Part shown: one piece after another, positions 1 through 9,713 of the stretch
How positions within the stretch are numbered: position 1 is the first letter of the stretch
Layout: each line of letters starts with the position of its first letter
The notes under the pieces: model-generated
Databases searched by the model: none
Told to the model about the DNA's origin: nothing
What the model saw: the letters and a program-made list of their open reading frames with translations, nothing else
Program-made: the position numbers and the translations under genes
NCBI GenBank assembly: GCA_030746535.1
Contig: JASLML010000011.1
Coordinates: 1-37,485 of the forward strand
Source of the DNA: Fidelibacterota bacterium
GTDB lineage: Bacteria; Fidelibacterota; Marinisomatia; Marinisomatales; TCS55
Reading direction: 5' to 3'
DNA length: 37,485 nucleotides

Positions 1-671
1 CCTGGGCCATTACGTACGCCGATCTTGTTACACTTCTTCTGACCTTTTTTATTTTGCTCTTGGTCATCCTGAATGATGCAGAAAAACATATCGACAGGGT
101 CATTAACCTCTTGCTGGACGAAACGTATATAGAACTGAAAGAAAATGTGGAATCATCCTATGTATCTGTAGATAGGGTTACCAAGGGCGTTAAAATCACG
201 ATGGCCAGCGGCAGGCTCTTTCAATCAATGGATGATGAAGTGCAGCCTTTGGTTTATCCGCTTTTGCGCCAAATCGGCGGCATTATCCGTGTTTCGAAAG
301 TTCTGAATGTGTATGAAGATGACAGATATAACAACCTGCTTACAGCCATTGAAAACCGGGGCGGTTACTTAAATGTGGAAATACGATGCGAAGGGCATAC
401 AGACGATTTGCAACTGCCCCAATATGCCAAGTTTCAATCAAACTGGGATCTTTCCACATCGCGCGCTTTAAATATTGTTAAGTTGCTCAGCGATTTTTCT
501 CGTATATCCCAGAGTAAATTCTCTGCAATGGGATACGGAGAATTTCGCCCGGCTGTAGAAATTACTGGCCTGCAGAACGAAAACGGAGAGCTTGCGGATG
601 CGAGGGCAAAAAACAGGCGCGTTGAAATATATTTAGATGCTTTTATCAAAACGAACACGCTTACTCTTTAA
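1..671 (+). CDS. MotB-like stator/OmpA-domain protein, 5' end cut by window edge
   Basis: The reading frame is open from base 3, so the start lies upstream of the window. The first visible residues (WAITYADLVTLLLTFF) match the single membrane helix of MotB-type proteins. The YAD aspartate, about visible residue 7, sits where MotB has its proton-carrying Asp. After about 90 residues comes an OmpA/MotB peptidoglycan-binding domain with EGHTDD near visible residue 130, SNWDLSTSRA, a GYGEFRP motif and a final RAKNRRVEIYL. In the family this protein anchors a MotA-type channel to the cell wall and uses ion flow to power flagella, gliding or related machines. No MotA or flagellar gene is visible here, but the upstream gene is outside the window. 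Its specific machine is therefore unknown. The OsmC gene follows closely. Confidence 0.85.
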   Translation, partial: WAITYADLVTLLLTFFILLLVILNDAEKHIDRVINLLLDETYIELKENVESSYVSVDRVTKGVKITMASGRLFQSMDDEVQPLVYPLLRQIGGIIRVSKVLNVYEDDRYNNLLTAIENRGGYLNVEIRCEGHTDDLQLPQYAKFQSNWDLSTSRALNIVKLLSDFSRISQSKFSAMGYGEFRPAVEITGLQNENGELADARAKNRRVEIYLDAFIKTNTLTL

Positions 672-707
672 TTGATCCGCAAATCAATACCTCAAGAGAT
701 TGAAAGC

Positions 708-1109
708 ATGATTTCGAAAGTGGTTTACAAAGGCGACTTAAGAACGGAAGCAACCCATTTGGCATCCGGGAAAACCATCATTACCGATGCACCTGTGGAT
801 AATGAAGGGAAAGGTGAAGCTTTTTCTCCGACTGATTTAGTCGCTACCGCATTGGCATCATGTATAATCACCGTAATGGGAATTGTTGCAAGACGAAACG
901 ATATAGAGATGGATGAAACAACAGCAGAAATAGAAAAAATAATGTCAGTAAACCCAAGACGTATCGGAGAGGTCAAAATCAAAATTTATTTTTCAAAACG
1001 CATCAGCGAAAAAGACAGAAAAAAATTAGAACATGCAGCTCATGCTTGTCCTGTGGGGAAAAGCCTTCATCAAGATTTGAAAGAGGAAGTCGAATTCATT
1101 TATCCGTAA
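708..1109 (+). CDS. OsmC family peroxiredoxin-like protein
   Basis: This is a 133-residue OsmC/Ohr-fold protein. It carries the two cysteines of the family: C52 in the ASCI segment, at the start of the central helix, and C114 in ACPVGKSL. In OsmC/Ohr enzymes these cysteines reduce organic hydroperoxides with electrons from lipoyl or thiol donors; some YhfA-like members have no assigned substrate. I chose the ATG at 708 because the conserved N-terminus (MISKVVYKGDLRTEATH) begins there and a purine-rich stretch precedes it. An in-frame TTG at 672 would add 12 residues directly after the MotB-like stop codon and is less likely. The gene is probably co-transcribed with the MotB-like gene upstream. 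Substrate unassigned. Confidence 0.85.
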   Translation: MISKVVYKGDLRTEATHLASGKTIITDAPVDNEGKGEAFSPTDLVATALASCIITVMGIVARRNDIEMDETTAEIEKIMSVNPRRIGEVKIKIYFSKRISEKDRKKLEHAAHACPVGKSLHQDLKEEVEFIYP

Positions 1110-1117
1110 AAATCGCC

Positions 1118-1698
1118 ATGATACGAAATACATTGAAAATACTATTTATCAGCTGTTTTCTGCAGGCGCAGGAAACAGAAGTAATCAAAAAAACATCAGT
1201 CTACCCCACACCCAGGGTTGACAAAAAATCTGCAGCAGGACAGTTGTTCCCCGGCGCAAAAGTCATCAAGCTGAAAAAAGACCGGTCCGGCAAATTCATC
1301 AAAGCAACACTGGAATTTTATATTCCCATTGAGTCCCTGGAAGAGGGACGGGTAGCATTGGCTGTCGGAGAGGATCAGTTGGCGGATAATGCAAAATTTC
1401 AGCTCATAAGTGCAGATAAAGACGGAAAGCGGATAAAATTGAAGCTGAAGGTGTCCAATGTGCATAAATCGAAAGACCTCGATTTTTCCGCAATGGCTTT
1501 ATTGAAATTGAATTCGTCGGGCGGCAAAAAAGGCGAGCTGAATCCATTTGAGGGGAAACATCAGGACCTCGCCATCATCAAGCCGAATAAATCAGTAACA
1601 GCAGAATTGATCTATGACTTCAAGTCCAAGCCGAAAGGTGTGGAGTTAATGTGTACAGGAAAAATGGGCGGAGACAGAATTTATTTTTCTCTCGGGTT

Positions 1699-1702
<4 letters not shown>
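1118..1702 (+). CDS. Secreted protein of unknown function
   Basis: I do not recognise a definite family. The 194-residue product starts with a short Sec-type signal (MIRNTLKILFISCFLQAQ), so it is probably periplasmic or outer-membrane associated. The mature part is lysine-rich, with alternating hydrophobic and polar residues suggesting a beta-sandwich. The last third (KPNKSVTAELIYDF, then GGDRIYFSLGF) vaguely recalls telokin-like DUF4352 domains, where a late strand pair ends the fold; this is a weak resemblance. I use the ATG at 1118, eight bases after the OsmC stop, because it gives the signal peptide directly. The stop codon overlaps the stop of the converging ftsB-like gene by four bases. 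It is likely the last gene of the MotB-like/OsmC transcript. Confidence 0.6.
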
Positions 1703-3435
<1,733 letters not shown>

Positions 3436-4404
3436 ATGCATATTGAGACATATTACGAGAGGGACGCGGAGCTGTGGGATACATTCGTACAAGAATCCAA
3501 TAACGGCACCTTGTTCCATACGAGGAAATTTCTAAGCTATCATCCCTCCGACCGCTTTAAGGACCGGAGCTTGATATTCTTGAAAAAAGGCAACCCAATT
3601 GCACTGCTTCCTGCGGCTGACGTGGAAACGGATTCCGGCAGGATGCTTGTTTCACATCCGGGATCATCCATGGGCTCGGTGGTGGTGCCGAGCGGAATCG
3701 CGTTTGCAGATACCGAGGATATATCATCATCATTGATTGCCTATGCCAAAACGGAAGGATTTGACGGCATTTGGATAACGCTTCCTCCGACCATTTACCT
3801 CAAGTCGCCGTCGGAATACATGGAGTATTCCCTTATGGCAGAAGGGTTTGAGTATGTCCACAGAAATGTGACGAGTGTATTGCAACTGGCAAATTCCGAA
3901 GAAGCGATCCTGAAAAATTTTAAACCGTCTCATCGGACTGCCATGCGAAAGTCAGAAAAATCAGGGGTTAGAGTTCGGCAAAGCGATGATTGGGAAATGT
4001 TTTACACTATTCTCGAAAAAAACCTGAACATCCGCCACGGAGTTTCTCCGACGCATACCCTCAAGGAATTGCAGTCACTTGCGGCAATGTATCCGAAAAA
4101 GATCAACCTGTTTGGTGCGTTCCTTGAAGATAAAATGATTGCAGGGGTTGTGAATTTTATTGTGAAGGAAAATGCCGCACTTGCGTTTTACATCAGCCAC
4201 GATGAATCATTTCAGGATTATCGTCCGATTAATCTTCTGTTTTATTCCATTTTCTGCTGGGCGATTCAGAATGGAATACAGACGTTTGATTTTGGGACAT
4301 TTACCGTGGATGGCGATCCAAACCGCGGACTGGCCCGTTTTAAGGAAAATTTCGGCGCAAGCGGTGTTTTTCGTGATACCATTCAATTAATGTTTACCTC
4401 GTAG
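3436..4404 (+). CDS. FemAB/GNAT-like transferase of a surface-glycan cluster
   Basis: This 322-residue cytoplasmic protein resembles the FemAB-like branch of the GNAT superfamily (acetyltransferase type 6, often annotated BioF2-like). It has two GNAT-like halves. The second carries the typical KPSHRTAMRKSEKSGV segment near residue 160, LFGAFLEDKMIAGVVNFI around 227-245, and the late pair TFDFGTF and GLARFKENFGA near residues 286-306, which are hallmarks of FemAB-like proteins in polysaccharide loci. Such enzymes transfer an acyl or aminoacyl group to a sugar or amino sugar; the substrate cannot be read from sequence. It begins the + strand glycan block and lies 13 bases before the flippase gene. 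The ribosome binding site is weak. PEP-CTERM/XrtA-associated FemAB proteins are close relatives, but no exosortase gene is present here. Confidence 0.75.
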   Translation: MHIETYYERDAELWDTFVQESNNGTLFHTRKFLSYHPSDRFKDRSLIFLKKGNPIALLPAADVETDSGRMLVSHPGSSMGSVVVPSGIAFADTEDISSSLIAYAKTEGFDGIWITLPPTIYLKSPSEYMEYSLMAEGFEYVHRNVTSVLQLANSEEAILKNFKPSHRTAMRKSEKSGVRVRQSDDWEMFYTILEKNLNIRHGVSPTHTLKELQSLAAMYPKKINLFGAFLEDKMIAGVVNFIVKENAALAFYISHDESFQDYRPINLLFYSIFCWAIQNGIQTFDFGTFTVDGDPNRGLARFKENFGASGVFRDTIQLMFTS

Positions 4405-4417
4405 ATAAGGAAATTTT

Positions 4418-5839
4418 GTGTCAGTAAAATTACTGGGTAAACAGTCGCTTACCTACGGCATCGGCCACATCATGGCTCGGCTTGTCACCTTTCTTCTGCT
4501 TCCGCTTTATACAAATGTTTTCACACAGGAAGAGTACGGCATCATATCCCTTGCCTATGCCTTTATCGGCTTTGCCCTTATTTTGTATCGGTACGGGATG
4601 GACTCGGCACTAATGAAATTTTACGTTCAGGCGGAAGACAAAAAAGAATCCGAATCATATTTATCTACCGTTGTTGTTTTACAAATTGTTTCGTCGCTGA
4701 TTTTTTCCGGATTGGTATATGCCTTCCGCACATCTCTTTCGCCTTTAATCCTTAGTGTAAATGAACCGGATCTCATCGCGATCATAGCCGGCATCATGTT
4801 TTTTGACTGCCTATGGAACATAGCCGCACTAGTTCTTCGGGCGGAAGGCAGGCCAGGCCTTTTTGTCGGTGTCAATTTGACGAATGTGATGCTTACTCTT
4901 GGACTTAATTATTATCTGGTAGTCCACATGAGTTTTGGAATTAAAGGCGTTCTCATCGGCAACTTGATTGCATCGGGCTCGATGCTGACAATGACACTTC
5001 CTATTCTATTGAAGCGCATTTCTTTTCAATCGGTGAACAACGATGTTTTTTCAAAAGTTATCAGATTTGGTCTGCCATTCTTACCGGCCGGATTTTTCAG
5101 CATGATCATGGAATTGTCTGACAGGTATTTATTGGAATGGATTTCGGGCACAGAAACGGTGGGGCTTTATTCTGCAGGATATAAACTCGGAATGTTCGGA
5201 CTGCTTTTGGTTATGGGATTCAATATGGGTTGGACGCCGTATTTTCTGAAGCGAGGAAAAGAACCAAATGCCGAAGTTGATTTTTCCCGTGCAGCAAAGT
5301 ATTTCTTAGGACTATCCGGATTCTTTATGGTGCTGCTCACGATCTGGGTGGAAGACGTTATTCAGGTTAGCATTGGAGGGATTGCCATTATAGGAGAGTC
5401 GTTTTGGAGCAGCGCAGAAATTATCCCTGTCATTTTGCTTGGGTATTATTTCTTCGGATTTTATGTGCTGCAGCTTCCCGGAATTTATTTAAAAGACCAA
5501 ACCAAATGGGTGCCGGCGTTTCGTGCAGTAGGCGCAGGATCAAATATTATTCTGAATATTATCCTCATTTCCAAATACGGAGCGCTGGGAGCCGCGTGGG
5601 CCACTGCGTTGGCGCATATAATCATGGCGGCAGTTATTTTCCTGAAATCAAGATCGGTCTACCCAGTTCCGATGAATCTGTTGGGACTTCTGCTCCCTGT
5701 CATATTTATTGGAGGAATATTATGGCTTCCGCAAACATATCCTGTCAAAATTGCGGCTACAGCATTATTCCCGGTCATATGGCTTTTTCTAGTCGCAGAC
5801 AGCAGTGATCGTCAGCTTTTGTTCGGGAAATCAAAATGA
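4418..5839 (+). CDS. Wzx-type polysaccharide flippase
   Basis: This 473-residue integral membrane protein has about 12 or more predicted membrane helices and the MATE/polysaccharide-transporter layout. The N-terminus (LLGKQSLTYGIGHIMARLVTF) is typical of oligosaccharide flippases, followed by LLPLYTNVFTQEEYGI, the usual 'plurality of loops plus tyrosine' motif after helix 1. A second conserved half begins near residue 210 with IRFGLPFLPAGF and SDRYLLEW. The family flips lipid-linked sugar repeat units across the inner membrane for O-antigen, capsule or exopolysaccharide. The start is GTG at 4418 with AAGGA about eight bases upstream. Its stop overlaps the next gene as ATGA, so flippase and glycosyltransferase are translationally coupled. 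Confidence 0.9.
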   Translation: MSVKLLGKQSLTYGIGHIMARLVTFLLLPLYTNVFTQEEYGIISLAYAFIGFALILYRYGMDSALMKFYVQAEDKKESESYLSTVVVLQIVSSLIFSGLVYAFRTSLSPLILSVNEPDLIAIIAGIMFFDCLWNIAALVLRAEGRPGLFVGVNLTNVMLTLGLNYYLVVHMSFGIKGVLIGNLIASGSMLTMTLPILLKRISFQSVNNDVFSKVIRFGLPFLPAGFFSMIMELSDRYLLEWISGTETVGLYSAGYKLGMFGLLLVMGFNMGWTPYFLKRGKEPNAEVDFSRAAKYFLGLSGFFMVLLTIWVEDVIQVSIGGIAIIGESFWSSAEIIPVILLGYYFFGFYVLQLPGIYLKDQTKWVPAFRAVGAGSNIILNIILISKYGALGAAWATALAHIIMAAVIFLKSRSVYPVPMNLLGLLLPVIFIGGILWLPQTYPVKIAATALFPVIWLFLVADSSDRQLLFGKSK

Positions 5840-6942
5840 TTGCTGTTGTATCTTGCGGACACCGCCCGGACGATGAACGTATCTACCATCGTCAAATCAA
5901 ATCATTACTCAAGGCAGGATATGAGATCCAATATTTTACTCGGTTTGACGGAGACATGAATCTGTCAGAAAGCGGACTAAGGCATTCAAATTTCCCACGC
6001 TCGGAAAACTCCGTCAGGACATTTGCCAAACTTGTGGAGGCTGAACTTGTTCAAACCAAGCCTGATATCGTTCATATCCACGAGTTTGAACTTCTTTCAA
6101 TGGCGAGAAACGTAAAAAAATCTGCAGAATCAAAAATTCTTTATGATGTGCATGACACACTAATAGCGATGTGGGATACGGTATCTTCCAGAAAAGGAAT
6201 AATAAAAAAGCTCATCAACACGGGATTGTATTATTACGAAAAACGAAACCTGAAATATGTAGATCATGTAATTCTGGCAAATCCGTCATTTGAAATTAAC
6301 AGGTACGAAAAAACCGGCTTAGCTACGACTGTTGTTCCCAATTTCCCACTGCTGTCATTTTTACCAGAAGAGTATGGGGAAAGATCCGGAAAGAAAATCC
6401 TCTATCAGGGATTACTGAGTGAGGACAGGGGAATTGATATTTTAATCCAAGCATTCAGGCTGGTGTTGAAAGCACATCCTGACGCGGAGCTGATGCTGCT
6501 GGGTCCGGCGAAAACAGAGGAATACAGGAACGAGTTAAAAAAAGAAATATCCCGAAATTCAAACCAAATTCAATTATTGGATGAAATACCGCATAAGGAA
6601 GTTTGGCGAATGATGTCAGAGGCAAAGGTTGGAGTGATTCCGTCTTTGGATTCTCCGCGCGTTAGGTTCGACACTCCTACGAAATTGTTTGAATACATGG
6701 CATCCGGATGCGCAGTTGTTGCAACCGACCTTAAACCTGTTCGCCATCACGCAAGGGACAGCATATTATATGCAGCGCCGAATGACATAGCAGATCTAGC
6801 GGAAAGAATAATCGCTATTTTGGATTCTGATATTCTTTACAACGAATTGACTGGGAAGGGCCAAAAACTCATTAAAGAGAAACAGCATTGGGGAAAAGTT
6901 GAAAACACATTTCTTGAAGTTTTCGAACAATTAAATCGATGA
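5836..6942 (+). CDS. Glycosyltransferase, GT4-like
   Basis: This 368-residue enzyme has the two-Rossmann GT-B layout. The N-terminal half begins with SCGHRPDDERIYHRQ and contains DIVHIHEFE near residue 77. The C-terminal nucleotide-sugar half starts at about residue 190 with KILYQGLLSEDRGIDILIQAF and ends with PTKLFEYMASGCAVVATDLKPV near 280-300, the family's donor-binding glutamate region. Retaining GT4 enzymes add a sugar from a nucleotide donor to a lipid-linked acceptor at the inner face of the membrane. Donor and acceptor are not predictable. Both ends overlap their neighbours by four bases (ATGA), embedding it in the glycan operon. Confidence 0.9.
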   Translation: MIAVVSCGHRPDDERIYHRQIKSLLKAGYEIQYFTRFDGDMNLSESGLRHSNFPRSENSVRTFAKLVEAELVQTKPDIVHIHEFELLSMARNVKKSAESKILYDVHDTLIAMWDTVSSRKGIIKKLINTGLYYYEKRNLKYVDHVILANPSFEINRYEKTGLATTVVPNFPLLSFLPEEYGERSGKKILYQGLLSEDRGIDILIQAFRLVLKAHPDAELMLLGPAKTEEYRNELKKEISRNSNQIQLLDEIPHKEVWRMMSEAKVGVIPSLDSPRVRFDTPTKLFEYMASGCAVVATDLKPVRHHARDSILYAAPNDIADLAERIIAILDSDILYNELTGKGQKLIKEKQHWGKVENTFLEVFEQLNR

Positions 6943-8027
6943 ATATTTTGTACATATCGCCGGAGAATACTGTAGGCACTCTTTCCCTGTGGAAAAAAGC
7001 ACATGAAGCAAAAGGTAATAAATGCACCTTTATTACACTCTATCCGGCATGGGGCGAGTATGATTCCGGTATTTGCTTAAATCTTCCATTGGTCGCGTCT
7101 GATAAATGGTACCGGGAATGGCGGCATAAGTATTACAAGAAGGTGAGAGGCGGATCAGGAGATTATGAAGAGCGGGCAGGTTTTCCGCCGACATGGACAC
7201 CCAATTCCGGCCTGGAAAAACTTTATTTCCAATTCCGGGATTGGGTTTGGCATTTCAAGATAGAGCCGGCAATTGAAAACTATAATTTAATGGATTTTGA
7301 CATTGTGCACTTGGAATGGGGGTTGGAATTTTACAGAGATGGACGATTCGCCAAAAAGCTTTCAGAAGCGGGCATTCCGATTGTTTGCACATATCATGGA
7401 CAGGATTTGAGAACGCGGGGAGTGGTTCCGGTAATTGATGGATGCAGTAATCTGAATCTTACAAGCGAATTGGATTTACTTGGTAAGCATCCGGATATCA
7501 ACTATTTATTTCTACCGTTTGATACGTCTCAATTTGAATCAAAATTTGAATTGGGCAATCCGATACGAATCTGCCATGCACCAACAGATAGGTATTATAA
7601 AGGCAGCGACAGTATTATCCCGGTTTGCCGGCGTCTTGAAGAGGAAGAAGGCATTGAATTTGTACTGCTCGAAAATCTTCCCAACGATGAGGTCCTCTAT
7701 GAAAAACAATCCTGCGATATACTAATTGACCAAGTACACAATAGAGGAGGATGGGGATACGGCATGAATTCTGTGGAAGCTCTATCAATGGGATTATGCT
7801 GCGTTACAGAATTGGTGCCTGACTATGTGGACTTTATTCCCGATCACCCGTTCGTTAATGTAACAGCCGAATCACTCTATTCAGAATTAAAGAAATTGCT
7901 AAAGCATCCTGAACTAATCCTAGAGCATAAAACAAAAGGAAGAGATTGGGTTGTGGAAAAGCACGATTACCGCCAAACAGTCGATGTTTTATACAATTAT
8001 TATAATGAAAAAGGCTGGCTTTTATGA
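6939..8027 (+). CDS. Glycosyltransferase, divergent GT-B fold
   Basis: This 362-residue protein appears to be a second GT-B glycosyltransferase, more divergent than its upstream neighbour. Near residue 120 it has FDIVHLEWGLEFYRDGRFAK, and at about 146-157 VCTYHGQDLRTRG, which resembles the acceptor half of GT4 enzymes. The C-terminal half runs from IRICHAPTDRYYKGSD near residue 210 to YGMNSVEALSMGLCCVTE near 270-290, matching the donor-binding Glu-containing motif. A HAPT.R..KG segment is common in such enzymes. It overlaps both neighbours by four bases. The catalytic specificity cannot be inferred. Confidence 0.82.
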   Translation: MNILYISPENTVGTLSLWKKAHEAKGNKCTFITLYPAWGEYDSGICLNLPLVASDKWYREWRHKYYKKVRGGSGDYEERAGFPPTWTPNSGLEKLYFQFRDWVWHFKIEPAIENYNLMDFDIVHLEWGLEFYRDGRFAKKLSEAGIPIVCTYHGQDLRTRGVVPVIDGCSNLNLTSELDLLGKHPDINYLFLPFDTSQFESKFELGNPIRICHAPTDRYYKGSDSIIPVCRRLEEEEGIEFVLLENLPNDEVLYEKQSCDILIDQVHNRGGWGYGMNSVEALSMGLCCVTELVPDYVDFIPDHPFVNVTAESLYSELKKLLKHPELILEHKTKGRDWVVEKHDYRQTVDVLYNYYNEKGWLL

Positions 8028-8920
8028 GCGATATCAAATTTTCTGTCATTATTCCATGCTATAATGTTGAGGATAAAATTGACAATTGCTTGAAGAGTGT
8101 ATTAAGCCAGTCTTTAGACAGAAGCAGTTATGAAGTGATTGTTGTTGATGATGGATCCACGGACAAAACAAAAGACAGGATTATGGAATTTTCAGATTAT
8201 CCTAATGTTATTATTAAATCAATGGAAAGGAATAGCGGTCTTTCTGCAGCGAGAAATACTGGGATTCGATCGTCAGCCGGATCTATTCTATGCTTTCTTG
8301 ACAGCGATATGACCGTTGAGCCAACATGGCTTGAAACATTTCAGTTTCGTCTTGAAGATGAGAATGTCGTCGGGATTATAGGGGATTGCAAACTTCCAAA
8401 CGGTGTGAAACCAAATAAACTCGATCATTATTTTTACTCGCCCATTCGAGGTGCTCGACAGTTTAAAGAAAATGAATCTTTGGGATTTCAGTGGTTTCTT
8501 TTTAACAATACTGCTGTAAGAAGCCATATATTAGAAAAAGTGGGATATTTTGATGAGAATTATACGTCATACGGCGGAGAAGACACCGATCTTGCAATCC
8601 GCATCTGGGAATCATATCCAAATGGATTGAGATACTCATCCAAGGCATGCAGTGAGCACCACCATCAGCGTAGCCTTGCTGACTTTTGCAGAACAATGGA
8701 ACATTACGGAAAAAATAACTTTCCTCGTCTAATTAATGCTTATCCTAAGTATAAAAAACATTTAGGAGGAGATTGGATCCATTCAATCAAGGGATATTTG
8801 ATTTTCAATCCACTTACTGGATTATTCGTATCAATTTTAAACAGCCTTTTTACCAGCTATTTCTTGGTGAGATTCCAGGTCATATATGCAGTGGTTAAGG
8901 GAGCGCGTAATTCCGTATAA
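8024..8920 (+). CDS. Family 2 glycosyltransferase (GT-A)
   Basis: This 298-residue GT2 enzyme starts with FSVIIPCYNVEDKI (about residues 6-19) and carries VVDDGSTDKT near 40-49 and the metal-binding DXD-type motif FLDSDM near 91. A GGEDTDLAIR segment near residue 186 corresponds to the ED/catalytic-base region. The last 50 residues contain a hydrophobic stretch (LIFNPLTGLFVSILNSLFTSYFLV), suggesting membrane association at the C-terminus. GT2 enzymes are inverting and use UDP- or dTDP-sugars, often adding residues of O-antigen or exopolysaccharide repeat units. It is the last gene of the ATGA-coupled glycan block. Confidence 0.92.
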   Translation: MSDIKFSVIIPCYNVEDKIDNCLKSVLSQSLDRSSYEVIVVDDGSTDKTKDRIMEFSDYPNVIIKSMERNSGLSAARNTGIRSSAGSILCFLDSDMTVEPTWLETFQFRLEDENVVGIIGDCKLPNGVKPNKLDHYFYSPIRGARQFKENESLGFQWFLFNNTAVRSHILEKVGYFDENYTSYGGEDTDLAIRIWESYPNGLRYSSKACSEHHHQRSLADFCRTMEHYGKNNFPRLINAYPKYKKHLGGDWIHSIKGYLIFNPLTGLFVSILNSLFTSYFLVRFQVIYAVVKGARNSV

Positions 8921-9005
8921 ATTGCATTCGTCAACTGTCTCCCGACGAGAAAACATCAATTTAAATTCAATTTTTACTGCAACAATAAAGGTAATAAGAA
9001 AAATA

Positions 9006-9035
9006 TTGATTTATTTACAATTGTCCTTAAATTTG
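9006..9035 (+). promoter_or_regulatory. Possible Bacteroidetes-type promoter for the small membrane protein pair
   Basis: TAAATTTG at 9028-9035 fits the -7 consensus TAnnTTTG known for Bacteroidetes, and TTG at 9006-9008 lies 19 bases upstream, a plausible -33 element. Whether this lineage uses such promoters is an inference. The rest of the 226-base gap (8921-9146) holds only the hairpin at 9091-9117. Confidence 0.25.
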
Positions 9036-9090
9036 CATGAAGGGTAATAATAACCCAATGATGAATGAACCACATACCATCATAATAAAG

Positions 9091-9117
9091 AACGGGGACG
9101 GGATAGCTGTCCCCGTT
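9091..9117 (+). other. Hairpin in the leader of the small membrane protein genes
   Basis: AACGGGGAC and GTCCCCGTT form a perfect 9-base stem with a 9-base loop, ending 17 bases before the ribosome binding site of the gene at 9147. No T-run follows, so an intrinsic terminator for the glycan operon is possible but weak. An mRNA-stabilising or regulatory leader structure is equally likely. Confidence 0.45.
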
Positions 9118-9146
9118 TCACATTAAACCAACCAAGGAGGAACAAC

Positions 9147-9353
9147 ATGGCTGATGTCAGTTCAACCGTAAACAGTGTAGTAGGTGGAGTTGTAAGCCTG
9201 ATTAAAGGGCTTGTAGTTCTGTTCGTTTTTGCGAACATCATCTACCCGACCGGATTTGATCCGGTAGGCGGAATCATAGACCTCGTCGGAGCATTCCTAG
9301 ATGGAGGCTTTGCCGGTCTGTTGGCACTGTTACTTCTTGTTTCATTCCTATAA
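9147..9353 (+). CDS. Small hydrophobic membrane protein, first of a paralogous pair
   Basis: I do not recognise a family. The 68-residue product is very hydrophobic, with two probable membrane segments: about residues 14-33 and about 54-67 (AGLLALLLLVSF), separated by a glycine-rich stretch with a few acidic residues (DPVGGIIDLVG). It lacks a cleavable signal and has almost no charged residues (one lysine). A near-ideal ribosome binding site, AAGGAGG at 9134-9140, sits six bases before the ATG, stronger than almost any other in the window, which implies high translation. It is followed by a strong hairpin and by a clear paralogue at 9422. Candidates are a structural membrane peptide, a holin-like or bacteriocin-like peptide, or a membrane-stress protein; none can be chosen from sequence. 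Confidence 0.8.
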   Translation: MADVSSTVNSVVGGVVSLIKGLVVLFVFANIIYPTGFDPVGGIIDLVGAFLDGGFAGLLALLLLVSFL

Positions 9354-9358
9354 TCATC

Positions 9359-9398
9359 AGGAAAGTTCGCTGGGCCCTCTTTTGGGGCCCAGTTTCCT
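9359..9398 (+). terminator. Strong hairpin between the two small membrane protein genes
   Basis: CTGGGCCC (9370-9377) pairs with GGGCCCAG (9385-9392). Outside it, AGGAAA (9359-9364) pairs with TTTCCT (9393-9398), leaving a 5-base bulge on one side. The 14 paired bases make a stable structure starting five bases after the first stop codon. Only three T follow the inner stem, so it could act as a partial terminator or as a 3' stabiliser that sets different levels for the two genes. Confidence 0.55.
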
Positions 9399-9421
9399 GA
9401 GCAATCCCTTAGGAGGAATAC

Positions 9422-9634
9422 ATGAAGAACGCCTTTAACACCATCACTGGGTGGATTGGTGATATCACCGATCTACTGAGTAAACTGCTAGTCCTCGGAA
9501 TAGTCATCGGAATTTTATTTAATGATTACTTCGGGGTAATTGGCGGAATTGGGGCACTTATGGCCCAATTCGGTGATGCAGGACTGGCTGGATTGCTAGC
9601 GCTAGTCCTGATTGTGACCTGGTATAAAAAGTAA
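9422..9634 (+). CDS. Small hydrophobic membrane protein, second of a paralogous pair
   Basis: This 70-residue protein aligns with the one at 9147 over nearly its whole length with a single one-residue gap. Shared points are an initial Thr-Val/Ile-rich segment, a first hydrophobic stretch (LLVLGIVIGILF, about residues 22-34), a central GGI segment, and a nearly identical end: here GDAGLAGLLALVLIV, there DGGFAGLLALLLLV. It ends in a charged tail (WYKK) that the first copy lacks. The ribosome binding site AGGAGG at 9411-9416 is close to ideal and lies five bases before the ATG. A GC-rich terminator-like hairpin follows the stop. Two tandem copies with strong translation signals suggest a two-component membrane peptide; function unknown. 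Confidence 0.8.
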   Translation: MKNAFNTITGWIGDITDLLSKLLVLGIVIGILFNDYFGVIGGIGALMAQFGDAGLAGLLALVLIVTWYKK

Positions 9635-9656
9635 CCTTATCAGGTAAATACGCTTT

Positions 9657-9690
9657 TGCGCCCCGCAAATGCGGGGCGCATTAGTTTATT
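9657..9690 (+). terminator. Terminator-like hairpin after the small membrane protein pair
   Basis: TGCGCCCCGC (9657-9666) and GCGGGGCGCA (9671-9680) form a perfect 10-base GC-rich stem with a 4-base loop, followed by the T-rich TTAGTTTATT. It probably ends the small-protein transcript before the outer-membrane gene at 9714. Confidence 0.65.
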
Positions 9691-9713
9691 AGCAAAAACC
9701 TCGACGGACAATT

